DNA from: Meghimatium bilineatum
Taxonomy: Eukaryota; Mollusca; Gastropoda; Stylommatophora; Philomycidae
Reading direction: 5' to 3'
Assembly (NCBI GenBank): GCA_034231615.1
Contig: CM067306.1
Location: 35,670,019-35,734,018 of the forward strand
Length of the DNA stretch: 64,000 nucleotides
Positions 23,601 through 30,599 of this stretch are shown here, one piece after another. Below the pieces are notes generated by a model. That model saw nothing but the letters and a program-made list of their open reading frames with translations. It searched no databases and was not told where the DNA came from. The translations under genes were made by a program, and so were the position numbers. Each line of letters starts with the position of its first letter. Positions within the stretch are counted from its first letter, which is position 1.

Positions 23601-26600
23601 TTTCGTATCGTTTGTTAAGTGTTTTTTGGATAATACTTTGCTCTTTCTGTCTGGTTATGTGGCCGTACCATTTAACTTGTTGTTTCTGTATGTATTCTAT
23701 TGTTGACTTGATCCCTAATTGTTTCCTTAGTGCTTCATTCCTGATTTTGTCTCTCAAGCTAACTCCAATCATATGTCTCACACATTTCATTTCAGTGGTG
23801 TTATAATATAATATAACATATAACTGACCTATTCGAGATTTGGTTACAGACAACCACTATTCAGTGGAACGGTTAAAAATACGTAAAGCATTAGTAACAA
23901 CAGCTGAAATAGTCCATTGCTGCAAATAAAATAGTCAAATAATGCATTGCTGTTCTCTGGAATACACCATGCTGGAAATCTAGCAGTACTATTGTCCTGC
24001 TGTAAGAAAGATCTTTGGATTACACTGTGCTGGAAATCTAGTGGTACCATTGTCCTGCTATAAGAAAGATCTTTGGACTACACCATGCTGGAAATCTAGT
24101 GGTACCATTGTCCTGCTATAAGAAGGATCTCTGGATTACACTATGCTGGAAACCTAATGGTACCATTGTCCTGCTATATGAGAGATCTCTGGACTACACC
24201 ATGCTGGAAATCTAGTGGTACCATTATCCTGCTATAAGAAGGATCTCTGGATTACACTATGCTGGAAACCTAATGGTACCATTGTCCTGCTATACGAGAG
24301 ATCAGGTGGGAGTTTGAAAATGAACAAACACACATAAATGTATAGGTGTTCATATGATTAACTTCTCAGCATAAACTGACTAGACAACTGTCTTGTAAAA
24401 TTTGGAATCTTTACTTAAAGCCACCGTCGCATTGTTCTGATGCTGTTACTTTCTGATAGTGACCAATACTTCTTATTGCACTCCACATTCCACAATAAAT
24501 ATCCTAATAAATCTGAAGTGGATATTTGTTCATTTGTAATCATTTAAAATTTCAGGATCTATGACCCTGAGACATTGGCAACACCTGGCTACTCCTCATC
24601 TGGGAGGGATATTTGAGGAAAGAGAAGGAGTGCAAATAAAGGGAGAAAAGAAACCAGAAACTGTAGAGGAGATATATTCTCTGAGTGACTTTGAAGAAGA
24701 TGGTAAGGGTTTTAAAAAAATTATTTGTATTTTCAATGTAGTGTCTCTGGCTTATGTGTTTTTTGTTTTCGGTCCTGTCTGCCGTGAAGACCACAGAAGT
24801 AAACAACATGAGGTCATTTTGGAATAGTTCTATAAATTTTGGTTATAGAATGTAATGTAAAACAGGGTTTTCTATAGTGTACAAGCATCAGCCTATGTGT
24901 GTGTTATTTGGTGTGTTTATTTAAGTAGGTGTTAATGGTTAATAGTTAAAACATAACAAGCCGAAAATTCCTCCAAGATCAAAGTATTTTGTACAGTTGG
25001 AGGCCGAAAATTACTCCAAGATCAAAGTATTTTGTACAGTTGGAGGCTGAAAATTCCCCCAAGATCAAGGTATTTTGCACAGTTGGAGGCCGAAAATTCC
25101 ACCTGTTGTTGTGCACCTCTTTCACCAAGGAGTTAACTAATATAAACTAACATCCAGGCAACACTGGAATAAAGTAGACTTATTTTACTTCCATTTCCAC
25201 TTGAAAACTAAGCGTGGTGATGTCTGATACAATTATTGCAATTTATTTTTACAATCTTTTGAAACCATTTGGAATGGTTTTTTTAAGGAATATTTTTTGA
25301 GGAATGTTTTTAATTCTCAGTGCTGAATTTGTTGGTTTCATGGATACATATATTTTTTCCCGGTCACATAAAGCTGATGATGTGGGCCAGCAGTTCTTTG
25401 TCGAGTGTATGCATAAAAAAATGTATTAAGAATATAGTTGAATAGCGCCCATTCAGGCTACAATCATCTCTGGCTTCACAACTTTTCTAAAGTTATAGAA
25501 ACATTAGGCCTAGCAGATAAAGTGAGATTGACGTGTTTCGTTTGCTTTCACAGATAGTATATAAAAATGCTAGATTGCTAATGAAATGACAGAAATAGCA
25601 TAGACATTTTCATTTAGCGGCAATCCCACGAATACATCGATGTTTACAGAAACATTAGGCCTAGCCGGTGATGTATAGGATTGATGTGTTTACATAGACG
25701 ATATTATATGAAAATGTTAGTTATGTTATGAAATAACATCAGATATCGTATATGCCTAGGAATTTAGCTGCATTTTATCCTGGCTTGAATATATCGGACA
25801 AGAATAGGCGAGTTACACATTTTTTGTGGGTTTTTCCCAGGTTTTTTTGTGAGTGAATTTTTTTTGTGAGTGCTATTTTGAACAAATCATTTATGGAAGC
25901 AAAGCATGGACAGTTAACAAAAGTGCCAAAAATAAGCTGGAGGCAACTAAGATGTGATTTAAGAAGAATGATGAAAAATCCATGGACAGCCAAGAAAACT
26001 AATGTAGAAGTTCTCAGATATGCTGGAGTAAAATGACAAATTATAGCAAAAATTAGAAACAGACAATCAAAATTTTTAGGGCATGTGATGAGAAAAGTAA
26101 CGCAAAATGAGGTAAACAGGTTACTAAAACACTTACGTTACTATTTGTTCATTAGGTTACTGCGGCACCATCCACTTTGTCGGACACCCTCTGACCATTT
26201 GGTTATTTATATGAGAAAAGTAAACTTGAACATTTAGTATCCACCGAAAAGATCTATATGAAAAGAGAGAGAGAAAGAGAAATTTATGGATGGGTTGTCA
26301 TTATGGCACAAAAAGAAGTCACCAACTGAACTATTAACAACTCCAGAGACAGAGAGTTGTGGAGAAGCATGATTGCCTACACCACTTAGCATGGCAATGC
26401 ATTGATTGATTGATCTTATCTCAATAGAGCACTGGCCTACTTGTTAAAATGCTGATTTGGCTTATGCTATCCTATTTCAATGGAGCAGTGACCAACTTGT
26501 TAAAATAGTGCCAAGATATTTGACTTTATCCACTTGATTATCCACTTTAACCTTTAGGCCCCTATGGTCTCGCAACATTGCACCTTGCGTGTGCGTCACA

Positions 26601-29073
26601 CCTTGCCTGTGGTCGCAATCATACGCCATATGATATCGCTCCATTCCCAAGTACAGAACATCACGAAGTTAAAGCTTATATGACGTAGAATTCTCGCCAC
26701 ACGAAGCTAGGAATACGTCATAGTTTAAAGGTCAAATTCCTTTACTCATTACGATTGTAAGAGAGAGAAAGCCGGTTGATTTTGTCAACGCATTTCTAGA
26801 GCGACTTTAGCCATTTTCGGCCATATTACTATCAAATTGAGTACCGCGTGGCATGGGTAAGTGATCGTGACTACATGTTCGAATTGTTGTTTTTTGTGTT
26901 TAATAAATTGTTATTTGATAAGAATGTGTGTGTATTCATTCAAAAACACAAAAATAATATGTATCAGGGGTGCCACGTGTGTGCATGGACAATAATTACG
27001 TTGCGTGGGCTAGACCTAGTGTTGACCGGACGGATGTTATATGCAATTTCTTTACGTTTTATTAGGTTTTTTACGTCCATATTATATTAGTTTTGATATA
27101 AAACACTATATATATAACGGACATTATATGCGATTTCTTCATGTTTTATTAGTTTTTTTAGTCCATATTATATTAGTTTTGATATAAAACACTATATATA
27201 TAACGGACATTATATGCGATTTCTTCATGTTTTATTAGTTTTTTTTAGTCCATATTATATTAGTTTGGATATAAAACAATACATATACAATAAGTATAGG
27301 TATTTATGAGGATTTTATCAATGTTGCCACACATTGCTCATGTATTAGGGTCGTCACGAAGATATATTTGCGATTTTGAAAATGTCCTTATTGCTTTTTT
27401 TGCCAGAATTTTTAACTTCACAACTTGCTCACAACTGTCATATCACACATACAACAACAACAAAAACACGATTATATTCACTATTCACTCCTTTATTTAG
27501 ATGTGCAAAAATTATTTTGATATCTTTTAAAACAAAAAAGTTATCACGTTTTCAAAACACCGACCATCAATAACGCAAATTTTCCAAAAATAAGTCAGGC
27601 CCTGGGGAAAATTTTGTAATTTTAAGCCAGGGCTCTAAAGGTTAAAGAAAAGTTGAGTATCCACTTGATTTCATTTTGCATTGATGATACTATAAAACTA
27701 CATACAACTGTAAATTATAATTGTAATTTTTTTCATGTGCTAATATATTTACTCTCATATATATTTGTGTTATATTTCAACAGATGATACACAAAATCTT
27801 TACTCTCGTAAAGAACAGGATATTGGCTTGGGCTTTTCATTTACAGATTCAATTGCAGATAACCATGGCAACCATATGGGGCAAGGCAGAATCTTAGGGA
27901 CAAGGTGAGACATAAATAAGTGATTGTTGCAGACATCTTTTTGTTTTAGATGTAAAACAATCCCTTTCTCTCTGTAGATAGTTTATAACAGAGATACCAT
28001 TGGTTGGTAGATGGTTTGTAGCATAACTCTTCCTTTTGTGGAAGGTGTCTAACAGATTTCATTGGTTGGTAGAAGGTAACATATCTCATTTGTATATATA
28101 TATATATGTGACACTATCTTACAAATATAAACTGTGTAGTATAGATGACACTTTCTTACAAATCGAAATTGTGTAGTATATACACATGACACTTTTTTAC
28201 AAATCTAAACTATGTTGTGTAGATGACACTTTCCTACAAATCTAAACTGTGTAGTATCTATGACACTTTCTTACAAATCTAAACTGTGTAGTATCTATGA
28301 CACTTTCTTACAAATCTAAACTGTGTAGTATATTTGATACTTTTTCACAATTAAGTAGAAATAGTTTATGTAATACTTTCTTTTGTTATCTGAATTTCAG
28401 CACACCTGTGAGCACTTACATGAACACATTACCTGGAGATCAGGTATCAGCCATCAGTGTGGATTCAAGGCGTGCACACATGACACAGCAGCAGACGCCC
28501 TCGGAAGACAGTTCACACAACACATCTAACATCTCAATGGGTATGGCGTCTATTCTTCATGGTCGAGAACACACTAACATTGGCCGAGCCCTGATGCGAG
28601 TCTCAGCTTTAAAAATGGCATCCTCTTCTGTTGAGACATCTGGGTCTTCAACTCCGATCTCACGTTCTGATATAAATCACATGGGTCTATCCTCAAGGGC
28701 ATTTGCAAGCCACCAATTTTCATCTTCGATGCCTAGAAATATTCCAGGATCAAGATCGTTTGATCAAGCCATGATGGAATATGAGGAAAAAAAGAAGCTT
28801 TCAGAATCAAAGTCTTTGAAAAAACCCGAACTTTTTGCTCCAGGAATGACAGGGAAAGGCTTCCTGCAGCAATTAAAGAGCAAAGGTTATTCACTCTATG
28901 GCTTATGGGGTGGTGCTACCAAAGACAATGAGACCAGCACAGAAAACAGCGCAGGTGCAGCTACTAACACGGGAGATGATACAAAAATTACAACCGAATC
29001 TGTTTTCTCAAACGGAGCCGGCGTTGGTGTTCTGGGAGCTCTCACTAATTTCAGACGAAACGGAATGTTTTAG
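2477..29073 (+). CDS. TRAK: Trafficking kinesin-binding protein (TRAK/Milton) gene, 12 3'-terminal exons
   Basis: TRAK/Milton is the adaptor that joins mitochondria (through Miro) to kinesin-1 and dynein-dynactin. Twelve exons (2477-2694, 6959-7040, 8073-8151, 11324-11454, 15385-15459, 18152-18351, 19863-20063, 20838-20993, 22205-22368, 24556-24702, 27784-27904, 28401-29073) have GT..AG borders and matching phases. They join to 2247 nt: 748 codons plus stop with no internal stop. Family landmarks occur in the expected order: CC1-box LAARIG at residues 5-10, HAP1_N-type coiled coils to about residue 225, the Spindly-like DSLASELE, the conserved blocks [47 protein letters not shown] and YSLSDFEED, then a divergent tail. 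Family members are usually about 900-950 residues, so the N-terminal exons lie upstream of position 1. Family assignment is secure. TRAK1 versus TRAK2 does not apply to an invertebrate single-type gene. Splice sites were read by eye, without transcripts. Confidence 0.95.
2725..3052. repeat. 15-bp minisatellite
   Basis: Tandem TCTATTTAACTTTAA/G units, some shortened to TCTAACTTTAG, starting 30 bases after TRAK exon A. A decayed piece of the same array is at 3496-3602. Confidence 0.9.
3065..3440. repeat. Dispersed repeat with internal hairpin, copy 1
   Basis: Shares order and sequence with 52920-53230: TTTTTAATATTATGT, a hairpin core at 3250-3296, then ATCTTTATCRATATTTC. It fits no class I recognise. 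Confidence 0.55.
3603..4367. other. Intronic sequence, nothing recognised
   Basis: No exon, transposon protein or tandem array seen on either strand. Confidence 0.5.
4373..5075. repeat. 30-bp minisatellite
   Basis: About 23 copies of AACTATTCAAGAACTTCTCC plus AACCATGTTC/T, highly uniform. It reads [10 protein letters not shown] repeatedly in one frame as a by-product of the 30-base period. Confidence 0.97.
5573..5785. repeat. About 40-bp minisatellite
   Basis: Five copies of TCTATTTAATATTTCTATCT plus ACCAGTCTATTCAAGTGTAG, degenerating at the 3' end. Confidence 0.9.
5870..5985 (+). mobile_element. Short interspersed repeat (5' half)
   Basis: GGGCCTGGACTTCTAATTTA, then GGGTGCAAAGAATAGG and AGGAGGTTAGTGAGAAAAGT. 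A - strand copy is at 47045-47160. It resembles the 5' half of SINE family 1 (GCAAAGAATAGCAAC) but is distinct. Confidence 0.45.
6763..6872 (+). mobile_element. SINE (family 1), 5'-truncated
   Basis: 3' half of the family: CAGATGTGTCTGACAG, CCGTTCTCTGGACTACATCC and a decayed tail, 80 bases upstream of TRAK exon B. Confidence 0.65.
6959..7040 (+). CDS. TRAK: TRAK exon B, coiled-coil segment
   Basis: Encodes [20 protein letters not shown] and a few more residues, matching the family segment (xLDxLQKKLKxLEEEN) after the first coiled coil. It ends at GAG|GTAAGG in phase 0. The acceptor could be at 6958 (used here) or at 6952, which adds two residues; both keep the frame. The 39-bp minisatellite starts about 70 bases after the donor. 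Confidence 0.9.
7107..7978. repeat. 39-bp minisatellite filling TRAK intron B-C
   Basis: About 22 units of AGATATTCTCAGAATATGAG plus TGGTCAAACTAAGGTCAGG. The array occupies nearly the whole 1032-base intron. The 39-base period leaves long open frames on both strands. The 3' units drift to CAGAGCATGAG and AAGATCAAAAG. Confidence 0.97.
8073..8151 (+). CDS. TRAK: TRAK exon C, coiled-coil segment
   Basis: Acceptor TTTTATCCAG; encodes [20 protein letters not shown] then DCIKQL, matching the family pattern of an EKEQQLVNDCVKEL-like block. Phase 1 at CTAG|GTACAT. Most of this exon and its donor are duplicated at 8578-8644 behind a SINE (see findings). This copy is the functional one because it alone keeps the acceptor and the first four codons. 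Confidence 0.92.
8298..8577 (+). mobile_element. SINE (family 1), full-length
   Basis: Starts GTGTTGTCGTGGCCTGAAAC, contains GACCCAAAGCCATGCTGAAG and ends in a (GAA)4 tail. Flanked by long direct repeats instead of the usual short target duplication. Confidence 0.88.
8578..8644 (+). pseudogene. Partial second copy of TRAK exon C
   Basis: The 67 bases are identical to 8085-8151, including the donor junction CTAG|GTACAT. The first 12 coding bases and the natural pyrimidine-rich acceptor are missing, replaced by the purine-rich (GAA)n tail of a SINE. An AG sits directly before the copy, in frame, but without a pyrimidine tract. Probably not spliced in normal transcripts. Confidence 0.75.
8790..9600. 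other. Intronic sequence, nothing recognised
   Basis: T-rich pyrimidine stretch at 8790-8990, then AT-rich sequence. The open frames here are hydrophobic only because of the T-rich composition. Confidence 0.5.
9601..9775 (-). mobile_element. SINE-like repeat (family 2)
   Basis: Reverse-oriented: CTTCTTAGTGGTCATTCTCA, ACTAGATTTCCAGCAGG, TTTTATTTGCGC and TCTTCAGCAGA. Same family as 35449, 45437 and 47576. It shares the GGACTACATCCTGCT and GAGTTTGAGAA 3' motifs with SINE family 1. Confidence 0.7.
9850..10060 (-). mobile_element. tRNA-type SINE, partial copy
   Basis: Shares GGGATGAAGATAA, CCTTCCTTGCTGT and CAGTTG-GTCGACTGGA with 11920-12165 and 34255-34460. The tRNA-like head is not recognisable here. 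Confidence 0.5.
10330..10650 (-). mobile_element. LINE tail fragment
   Basis: Broken - strand frames correspond to a [50 protein letters not shown] LINE end. Related decayed copies are at 38570-38900 and 52500-52720, sharing ATGTCCAAACCATGCAAGTT or GCCTCCTCTGCTTCTT. Confidence 0.5.
10660..11323. other. Intronic sequence, nothing recognised
   Basis: AT-rich sequence between a LINE remnant and TRAK exon D. The open frame starting at 11188 only reaches coding sequence after the acceptor at 11323. Confidence 0.5.
11324..11454 (+). CDS. TRAK: TRAK exon D, end of HAP1_N coiled coil
   Basis: Acceptor TCTTTTACAG joins phase 1 from exon C. It encodes a coiled coil ending [14 protein letters not shown], matching the family block LLSQIVDLQKKxK. 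Strong donor AAG|GTAAGT, phase 0. The conserved glutamates and heptad leucines are kept throughout. Confidence 0.93.
11585..11868. repeat. Degenerate 35-bp satellite outlier
   Basis: Eight or so diverged units (TGTAGCAACATG, AAAGATAGAAAAAGTTGCAG) related to the main array at 12174, with a tRNA-type SINE between them. Probably the old edge of one array split by the SINE. Confidence 0.8.
11920..12165 (-). mobile_element. tRNA-type SINE copy inside 35-bp array
   Basis: Shares CTTCATGTACTAAACCGCAG with 9850 and GACCCAGAT plus TTTTTGTCCGG with 34255. The - strand head reads GTGGTAGTCTAGTTGATAGC then AGGTTTAGAATCAC, a decayed A box and B box. Confidence 0.6.
12174..14945. repeat. 35-bp satellite, about 79 units, with higher-order structure
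   Basis: Unit GTGGTGGAAGATGGAAACAG plus TTGCAGTGTAGCAAT. Units differ mainly by TTGCAG versus TTGCTG. A rare variant block (AATTTTGTGG, then GGTGAAAGATTG, then GTGTACC) recurs at 12271, 12831 and 13741, that is 16 and 26 units apart. All three - strand frames are open over about 920 codons because the unit has no stop in any - frame. This is not a gene. Confidence 0.97.
15002..15118 (-). mobile_element. SINE (family 1), 5'-truncated
   Basis: Reverse-oriented 3' half: CTTCTTCTTCCATTCTCAAA, AGCAGGATGCAGTCCAGA, TGATATCTGCACCTTTCGAC. Confidence 0.7.
15385..15459 (+). CDS. TRAK: TRAK exon E, coiled-coil segment
   Basis: Twenty-five codons, [20 protein letters not shown] then KLTKD, between TTGTAACAG and GAT|GTAAGT (phase 0 at both ends). 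It corresponds to the family segment VENEELxQHL...AQRQLTAEL. Flanked by the 35-bp array upstream and the 42/49-bp array downstream. Confidence 0.9.
15815..17932. repeat. 42/49-bp dual-length minisatellite, about 45 units
   Basis: Unit GGAGTTTGATCTTTGATACT plus TAAACTCTTGACTAGCTCAA and CTCTATAAA (49 bp). A 42-bp form lacks seven bases between two TTGAT copies, consistent with slippage. Variants CTCAACT/CACAACT and GAGTTTG/GAGATTG are interspersed. Each unit carries a TATAAAGG. Confidence 0.97.
18152..18351 (+). CDS. TRAK: TRAK exon F, coiled coil end and Spindly-like motif
   Basis: Encodes [20 protein letters not shown] (family: DKYxECMEMLHEAQEELKNL), a polar His/Ser-rich linker, then [17 protein letters not shown]. 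The last part matches the TRAK Spindly motif region (MDSLAAEIEGTMRKEL), which in the family binds the dynactin pointed-end complex. The glutamate after LASE is present. Donor AAG|GTATGT, phase 2. Confidence 0.94.
18590..18985 (+). mobile_element. LINE ORF2 C-terminal fragment
   Basis: Frames encode [14 protein letters not shown], then [20 protein letters not shown] and [11 protein letters not shown]-like sequence, as in jockey/I-type elements (LVxPVLEYG...LExIQxxALRIILGA). Stops and frameshifts are present. Confidence 0.75.
18990..19700. other. Intronic sequence, mostly unrecognised
   Basis: 19180-19260 may continue the upstream LINE. The rest shows no exon or known repeat. Confidence 0.4.
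19708..19840. repeat. Short degenerate tandem repeat before exon G
   Basis: Four units of GATTGTAATTTGTAGAT plus CATTCT, ending 20 bases before the acceptor of exon G. Confidence 0.75.
19863..20063 (+). CDS. TRAK: TRAK exon G
   Basis: Acceptor ATCTTTCAG; encodes [20 protein letters not shown], a Ser/Thr-rich linker and a C-terminal SADMDSLYG. The first block matches the family segment RVFETVRNINQ and the last matches FYGSD. The tract is lysine- and serine-rich. Donor TACGG|GTCAGT, phase 2. The exon end and donor region are repeated in tandem just downstream. Confidence 0.88.
20050..20285. repeat. Tandem repeat that includes the exon G splice donor
   Basis: Units of about 60 bp starting AGTTTGTACGGGTCAGTGT. 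The second unit has TACAGGTCAGTGTCTTATGT at 20121. Later units keep CAGTTTGTATGGGT and GTGTGATGTAA. The first unit overlaps the coding end of exon G. Confidence 0.8.
20431..20577 (+). mobile_element. SINE (family 1), 5'-truncated, with target duplication
   Basis: The SINE body 20443-20565 is flanked by the 12-base duplication AAACTCCCTACA (20431-20442 and 20566-20577). Truncation at the 5' end and a (GAA)n 3' end are the signs of target-primed reverse transcription. Confidence 0.9.
20838..20993 (+). CDS. TRAK: TRAK exon H, conserved GxPGSxDLExAL block
   Basis: Acceptor TATTTTGCAG; encodes [20 protein letters not shown], then a highly charged helix rich in Glu and Arg. This is one of the most conserved TRAK blocks (GTPGTPGSHDLETALRRLSL). 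Donor ACGAT|GTAAGA, phase 2. Confidence 0.95.
21028..21285. repeat. About 39-bp minisatellite
   Basis: Six units of CTGAAATCTGTCATCTTTTA plus ACAAAAGTAATCTTCTG, just downstream of exon H, the last ones decayed. Confidence 0.9.
21485..21776 (+). mobile_element. SINE (family 1), full-length, with target duplication
   Basis: The element 21497-21764 is flanked by AGAACAGTCTTC (21485-21496 and 21765-21776). It starts GCCCGTGTGTTGCCGGAGCC and ends GCAGAAGAAGA. This is one of the two best copies for defining the family ends. Confidence 0.93.
21860..22115 (-). mobile_element. LINE fragment, decayed
   Basis: Reverse complement resembles LINE ORF2 C-terminal DNA (CATACTGTTATGTCTCTTTA here, as in the clearer copy at 41276-41960, which has AGTTATGTCTCTTTATATGA). 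Confidence 0.5.
22205..22368 (+). CDS. TRAK: TRAK exon I, ends [14 protein letters not shown]
   Basis: Acceptor CTATTTCCAG. Encodes a Ser/Gly/Pro-rich stretch ([20 protein letters not shown]) followed by [13 protein letters not shown]. The last 13 residues match the vertebrate proteins almost exactly. Donor GAAG|GTAGGA, phase 1. Confidence 0.95.
22495..22632 (+). mobile_element. SINE (family 1), fragment
   Basis: Middle part only: AAGTGACCCAGAAGCCATGC, TATGTCAGGCTGAAAAGCAC and AAGCTGTAAACCATGACACC. Confidence 0.6.
22930..23270 (-). mobile_element. Probable decayed LINE fragment
   Basis: Reverse complement has the base pattern of LINE tails (TATCTCTGTTGCCTCTAATT, GTCTTTAAGGC) but no long frame. 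Weak. Confidence 0.3.
23425..23810 (-). mobile_element. LINE ORF2 C-terminal fragment with (GAA)n tail
   Basis: Encodes [52 protein letters not shown] and [12 protein letters not shown]. The - strand 3' end runs into (GAA)8-like repeats at 23429-23452. Same family as 42770-43055. Confidence 0.85.
23935..24310. repeat. About 59-bp minisatellite derived from a SINE (family 2) tail
   Basis: Six units of CTCTGGACTACACCATGCTG, GAAATCTAGTGGTACCATTG and TCCTGCTATAAGAAGGAT. The unit corresponds to the 3' part of SINE family 2 (TCTCTGGACTACATCCTGCT, AAATCTAGTAGGACAATG). Confidence 0.85.
24556..24702 (+). CDS. TRAK: TRAK exon J, HWQxLAxPHLGGI core
   Basis: Acceptor AATTTCAG; encodes [20 protein letters not shown] and further [13 protein letters not shown]. 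Both blocks are hallmarks of the Milton/TRAK conserved core. Donor GATG|GTAAGG, phase 1. Confidence 0.96.
24956..25105. repeat. About 44-bp minisatellite
   Basis: Three and a half units of GCCGAAAATTCCTCCAAGAT plus CAAAGTATTTTGTACAGTTGGAG. Confidence 0.93.
25106..25875. other. Intronic sequence with an internal duplication
   Basis: 25495-25615 and 25645-25765 are diverged copies (AGAAACATTAGGCCTAGC, GATTGAYGTGTTT, ATGAAATRACA). Nothing else recognised. Confidence 0.55.
25880..26410 (+). mobile_element. LINE ORF2 tail, split by a 110-bp insertion
   Basis: [32 protein letters not shown], then after the insertion [11 protein letters not shown] and [12 protein letters not shown]-type sequence, ending in (ATTG)3. 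The broken frame shows it is dead. Confidence 0.75.
26088..26223. mobile_element. 110-bp insertion with 13-bp target duplication
   Basis: 26101-26210 is flanked by ATGAGAAAAGTAA (26088-26100 and 26211-26223) inside a LINE. The inserted sequence (TTCATTAGGTTACTGCGGCA, GTCGGACACCCTCTGA) has a relative at 62230-62285. Confidence 0.75.
26547..27645. mobile_element. Non-autonomous piggyBac-like element
   Basis: TTAA target duplications at 26547-26550 and 27642-27645 enclose 1091 bp. The ends are imperfect inverted repeats: CCTTTAGGCCCCTATGG at the left, and CCTTTAGAGCCCTGG on the opposite strand at the right. TTAA plus CCTTT-type termini are the signature of piggyBac transposons. No transposase frame is visible. 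Its GC-richer left arm (26551-27010) differs from the surrounding intron. Confidence 0.72.
27068..27290. repeat. About 84-bp triplication inside the TTAA element
   Basis: Three units with ACGGACATTATATGCGATTT, CTTCATGTTTTATTAGTTTT and TTTAGTCCATATTATATTAG. The last unit is slightly diverged. Confidence 0.88.
27784..27904 (+). CDS. TRAK: TRAK exon K
   Basis: Acceptor TATATTTCAACAG; encodes about 40 residues including [18 protein letters not shown]. It is less conserved. The family has a NSTFTFTTCRI-like segment here, so FSFTDS probably corresponds to it. Donor ACAAG|GTGAGA, phase 2, joining the final exon in frame. Confidence 0.85.
28110..28345. repeat. About 37-bp minisatellite before the last TRAK exon
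   Basis: Six units of GACACTTTCTTACAAATCTA plus AACTGTGTAGTATCTAT, ending about 55 bases before the terminal exon acceptor. Confidence 0.92.
28401..29073 (+). CDS. TRAK: TRAK terminal exon L
   Basis: Acceptor CTGAATTTCAG; 223 codons and TAG at 29071-29073. It starts [13 protein letters not shown]. The Ser-rich, probably disordered tail contains [20 protein letters not shown], placed like the vertebrate LVWLLKERGI block. It ends [12 protein letters not shown]. An open frame also extends upstream of 28401 into the intron minisatellite; that part is not coding because the acceptor and phase fit at 28401. Confidence 0.92.
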
Positions 29074-29640
29074 AATGTGATATGCCACGTTTTTATTTTG
29101 AGTAATTTTGCATTGAGATCTTAGAAAGTTGTTTGCTTTTAGTTACGTGGAGTTGTATGTTATTGTAAACAGTGAAATTTTGTGCATTGATGATTTTAAT
29201 AACAGGCAGCAGACATCTTGAAGCAGTGATGAGTTTGTTTCATGCTCTAGAACAATACACAGACTGACATGTTGACCAGAAATAAAAAATATAAACAGTT
29301 AATAAAATGCTAATAACAAATTTTAACTGATTCACTCTGGAACTTTTTTTTAACTTCCAGATGTATGGTAGCCATTTATTTATAGATTATTTGATAAATC
29401 AATCATTTGATTAGGTGAAAAGTGAAGACATGGCGTCATGACGTTTTGTGAATAACACATCATAACCTTATCTATTCATGTTTATTCTAGTCCTGTCAGT
29501 TTGCTGCAGTTCTGTTTATTATCAATGTTTTGTGACAAGTTAAGAAAATAGCTGCTCTGACCATTCAAGAATAAATCACTGAATTGTAACAGAATAAAGT
29601 TTCTTGAGAAGAAATAAAGATTTATCATAACAAAAACTAT
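29074..29640 (+). promoter_or_regulatory. TRAK: TRAK 3' UTR with poly(A) signal candidates
   Basis: AATAAA hexamers occur at 29281-29286, 29301-29306, 29593-29598 and 29613-29618 in AT-rich sequence after the stop. The first gives a 3' UTR of about 230 nt, the later ones about 540 nt. Which is used cannot be told from sequence. Confidence 0.5.
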
Positions 29641-30595
29641 TTCTTTGAAGGAGACTAAATTAACACATTTTTTAAAGATTGAACAAAATTTAAGAAAATT
29701 GAAAGGAGTTTTGCAATGACATTGGAATATCCGTAGAAGTCTGAGACTTTGGAAAAAAAATATATGTATCTGTTAATGTCCTAATGAGAAATGTATGTGC
29801 TACATTGGAATGAATGAACAAATGAGTCACAAATTTTTAACTATCAGGTTAATAATCCTTCATATTATTGGGATATTTTCTTATTGAGAAATTGATTTTA
29901 CTGCTATAGATAGCAATTAACAGTTGTCTGTGCATGAGAAATCTGCATATGATATAGTTGAAATGTTCTAAGCATTCACTGAGATTTGGTTACATATAAA
30001 GTTCAATTTCCATTACACTCAGTTCCCTAGTCATCCACTTGACAGTGGGTTCATAGACTTCCTGTTAAGAGGTAAATTTGTAGTCATTGCAGAAACATTT
30101 GTGCAAGTGCTCTGCCACTGGTACTCTCAGAACTTAAAGGGATAGCATCAGTAGGGTTACACAGTCTTGCAATATTAATGCTAAGAGGGGTTTTTTGGGG
30201 ATAGTCAAGTGTGTATTTTGACAAGCAGTCTCATTAGTGGTTTGCACCAAAGGTCATTAGCCATGGGCAGCTGGATAAGCCAGCAACCAACTCAATGGTG
30301 TGGAAATATTAAGTCAACCTAAAATCTGCTGTTTAAACGAGTTCAAACCCTTACCTTATCAGACAGTCATAGCCATATTTTATGGTGGAGGGATTAGTGA
30401 AACAATGTTACAATCCCAACTCGCACTGGCTAGACCAAATTTAAAGGACAGTAGAAGTTGCAGTGCGATGTTCCAGAGTGTATAAGTGGGGGAGGGAGGG
30501 TGGGTTAAAGAATTCAATGAAAGTTGCAAAGCAATTCCATTTACAAGATATACTTCAATTGTTTTTCCATTCCAGCATATGTACCCTTTGTTATA
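29641..30595. other. Intergenic, nothing recognised
   Basis: AT-rich, without conserved exon, transposon protein or tandem array. Confidence 0.5.
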
Positions 30596-30599
30596 GAAT

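Noticed and set aside
28297-28400. TRAK last exon starting with the in-frame ATG at 28297
   Set aside because: That stretch is minisatellite. The acceptor at 28399-28400 and the phase from the previous exon fix the start at 28401.
28898-29080. Second open frame inside the last TRAK exon
   Set aside because: Shadow frame of the coding exon.
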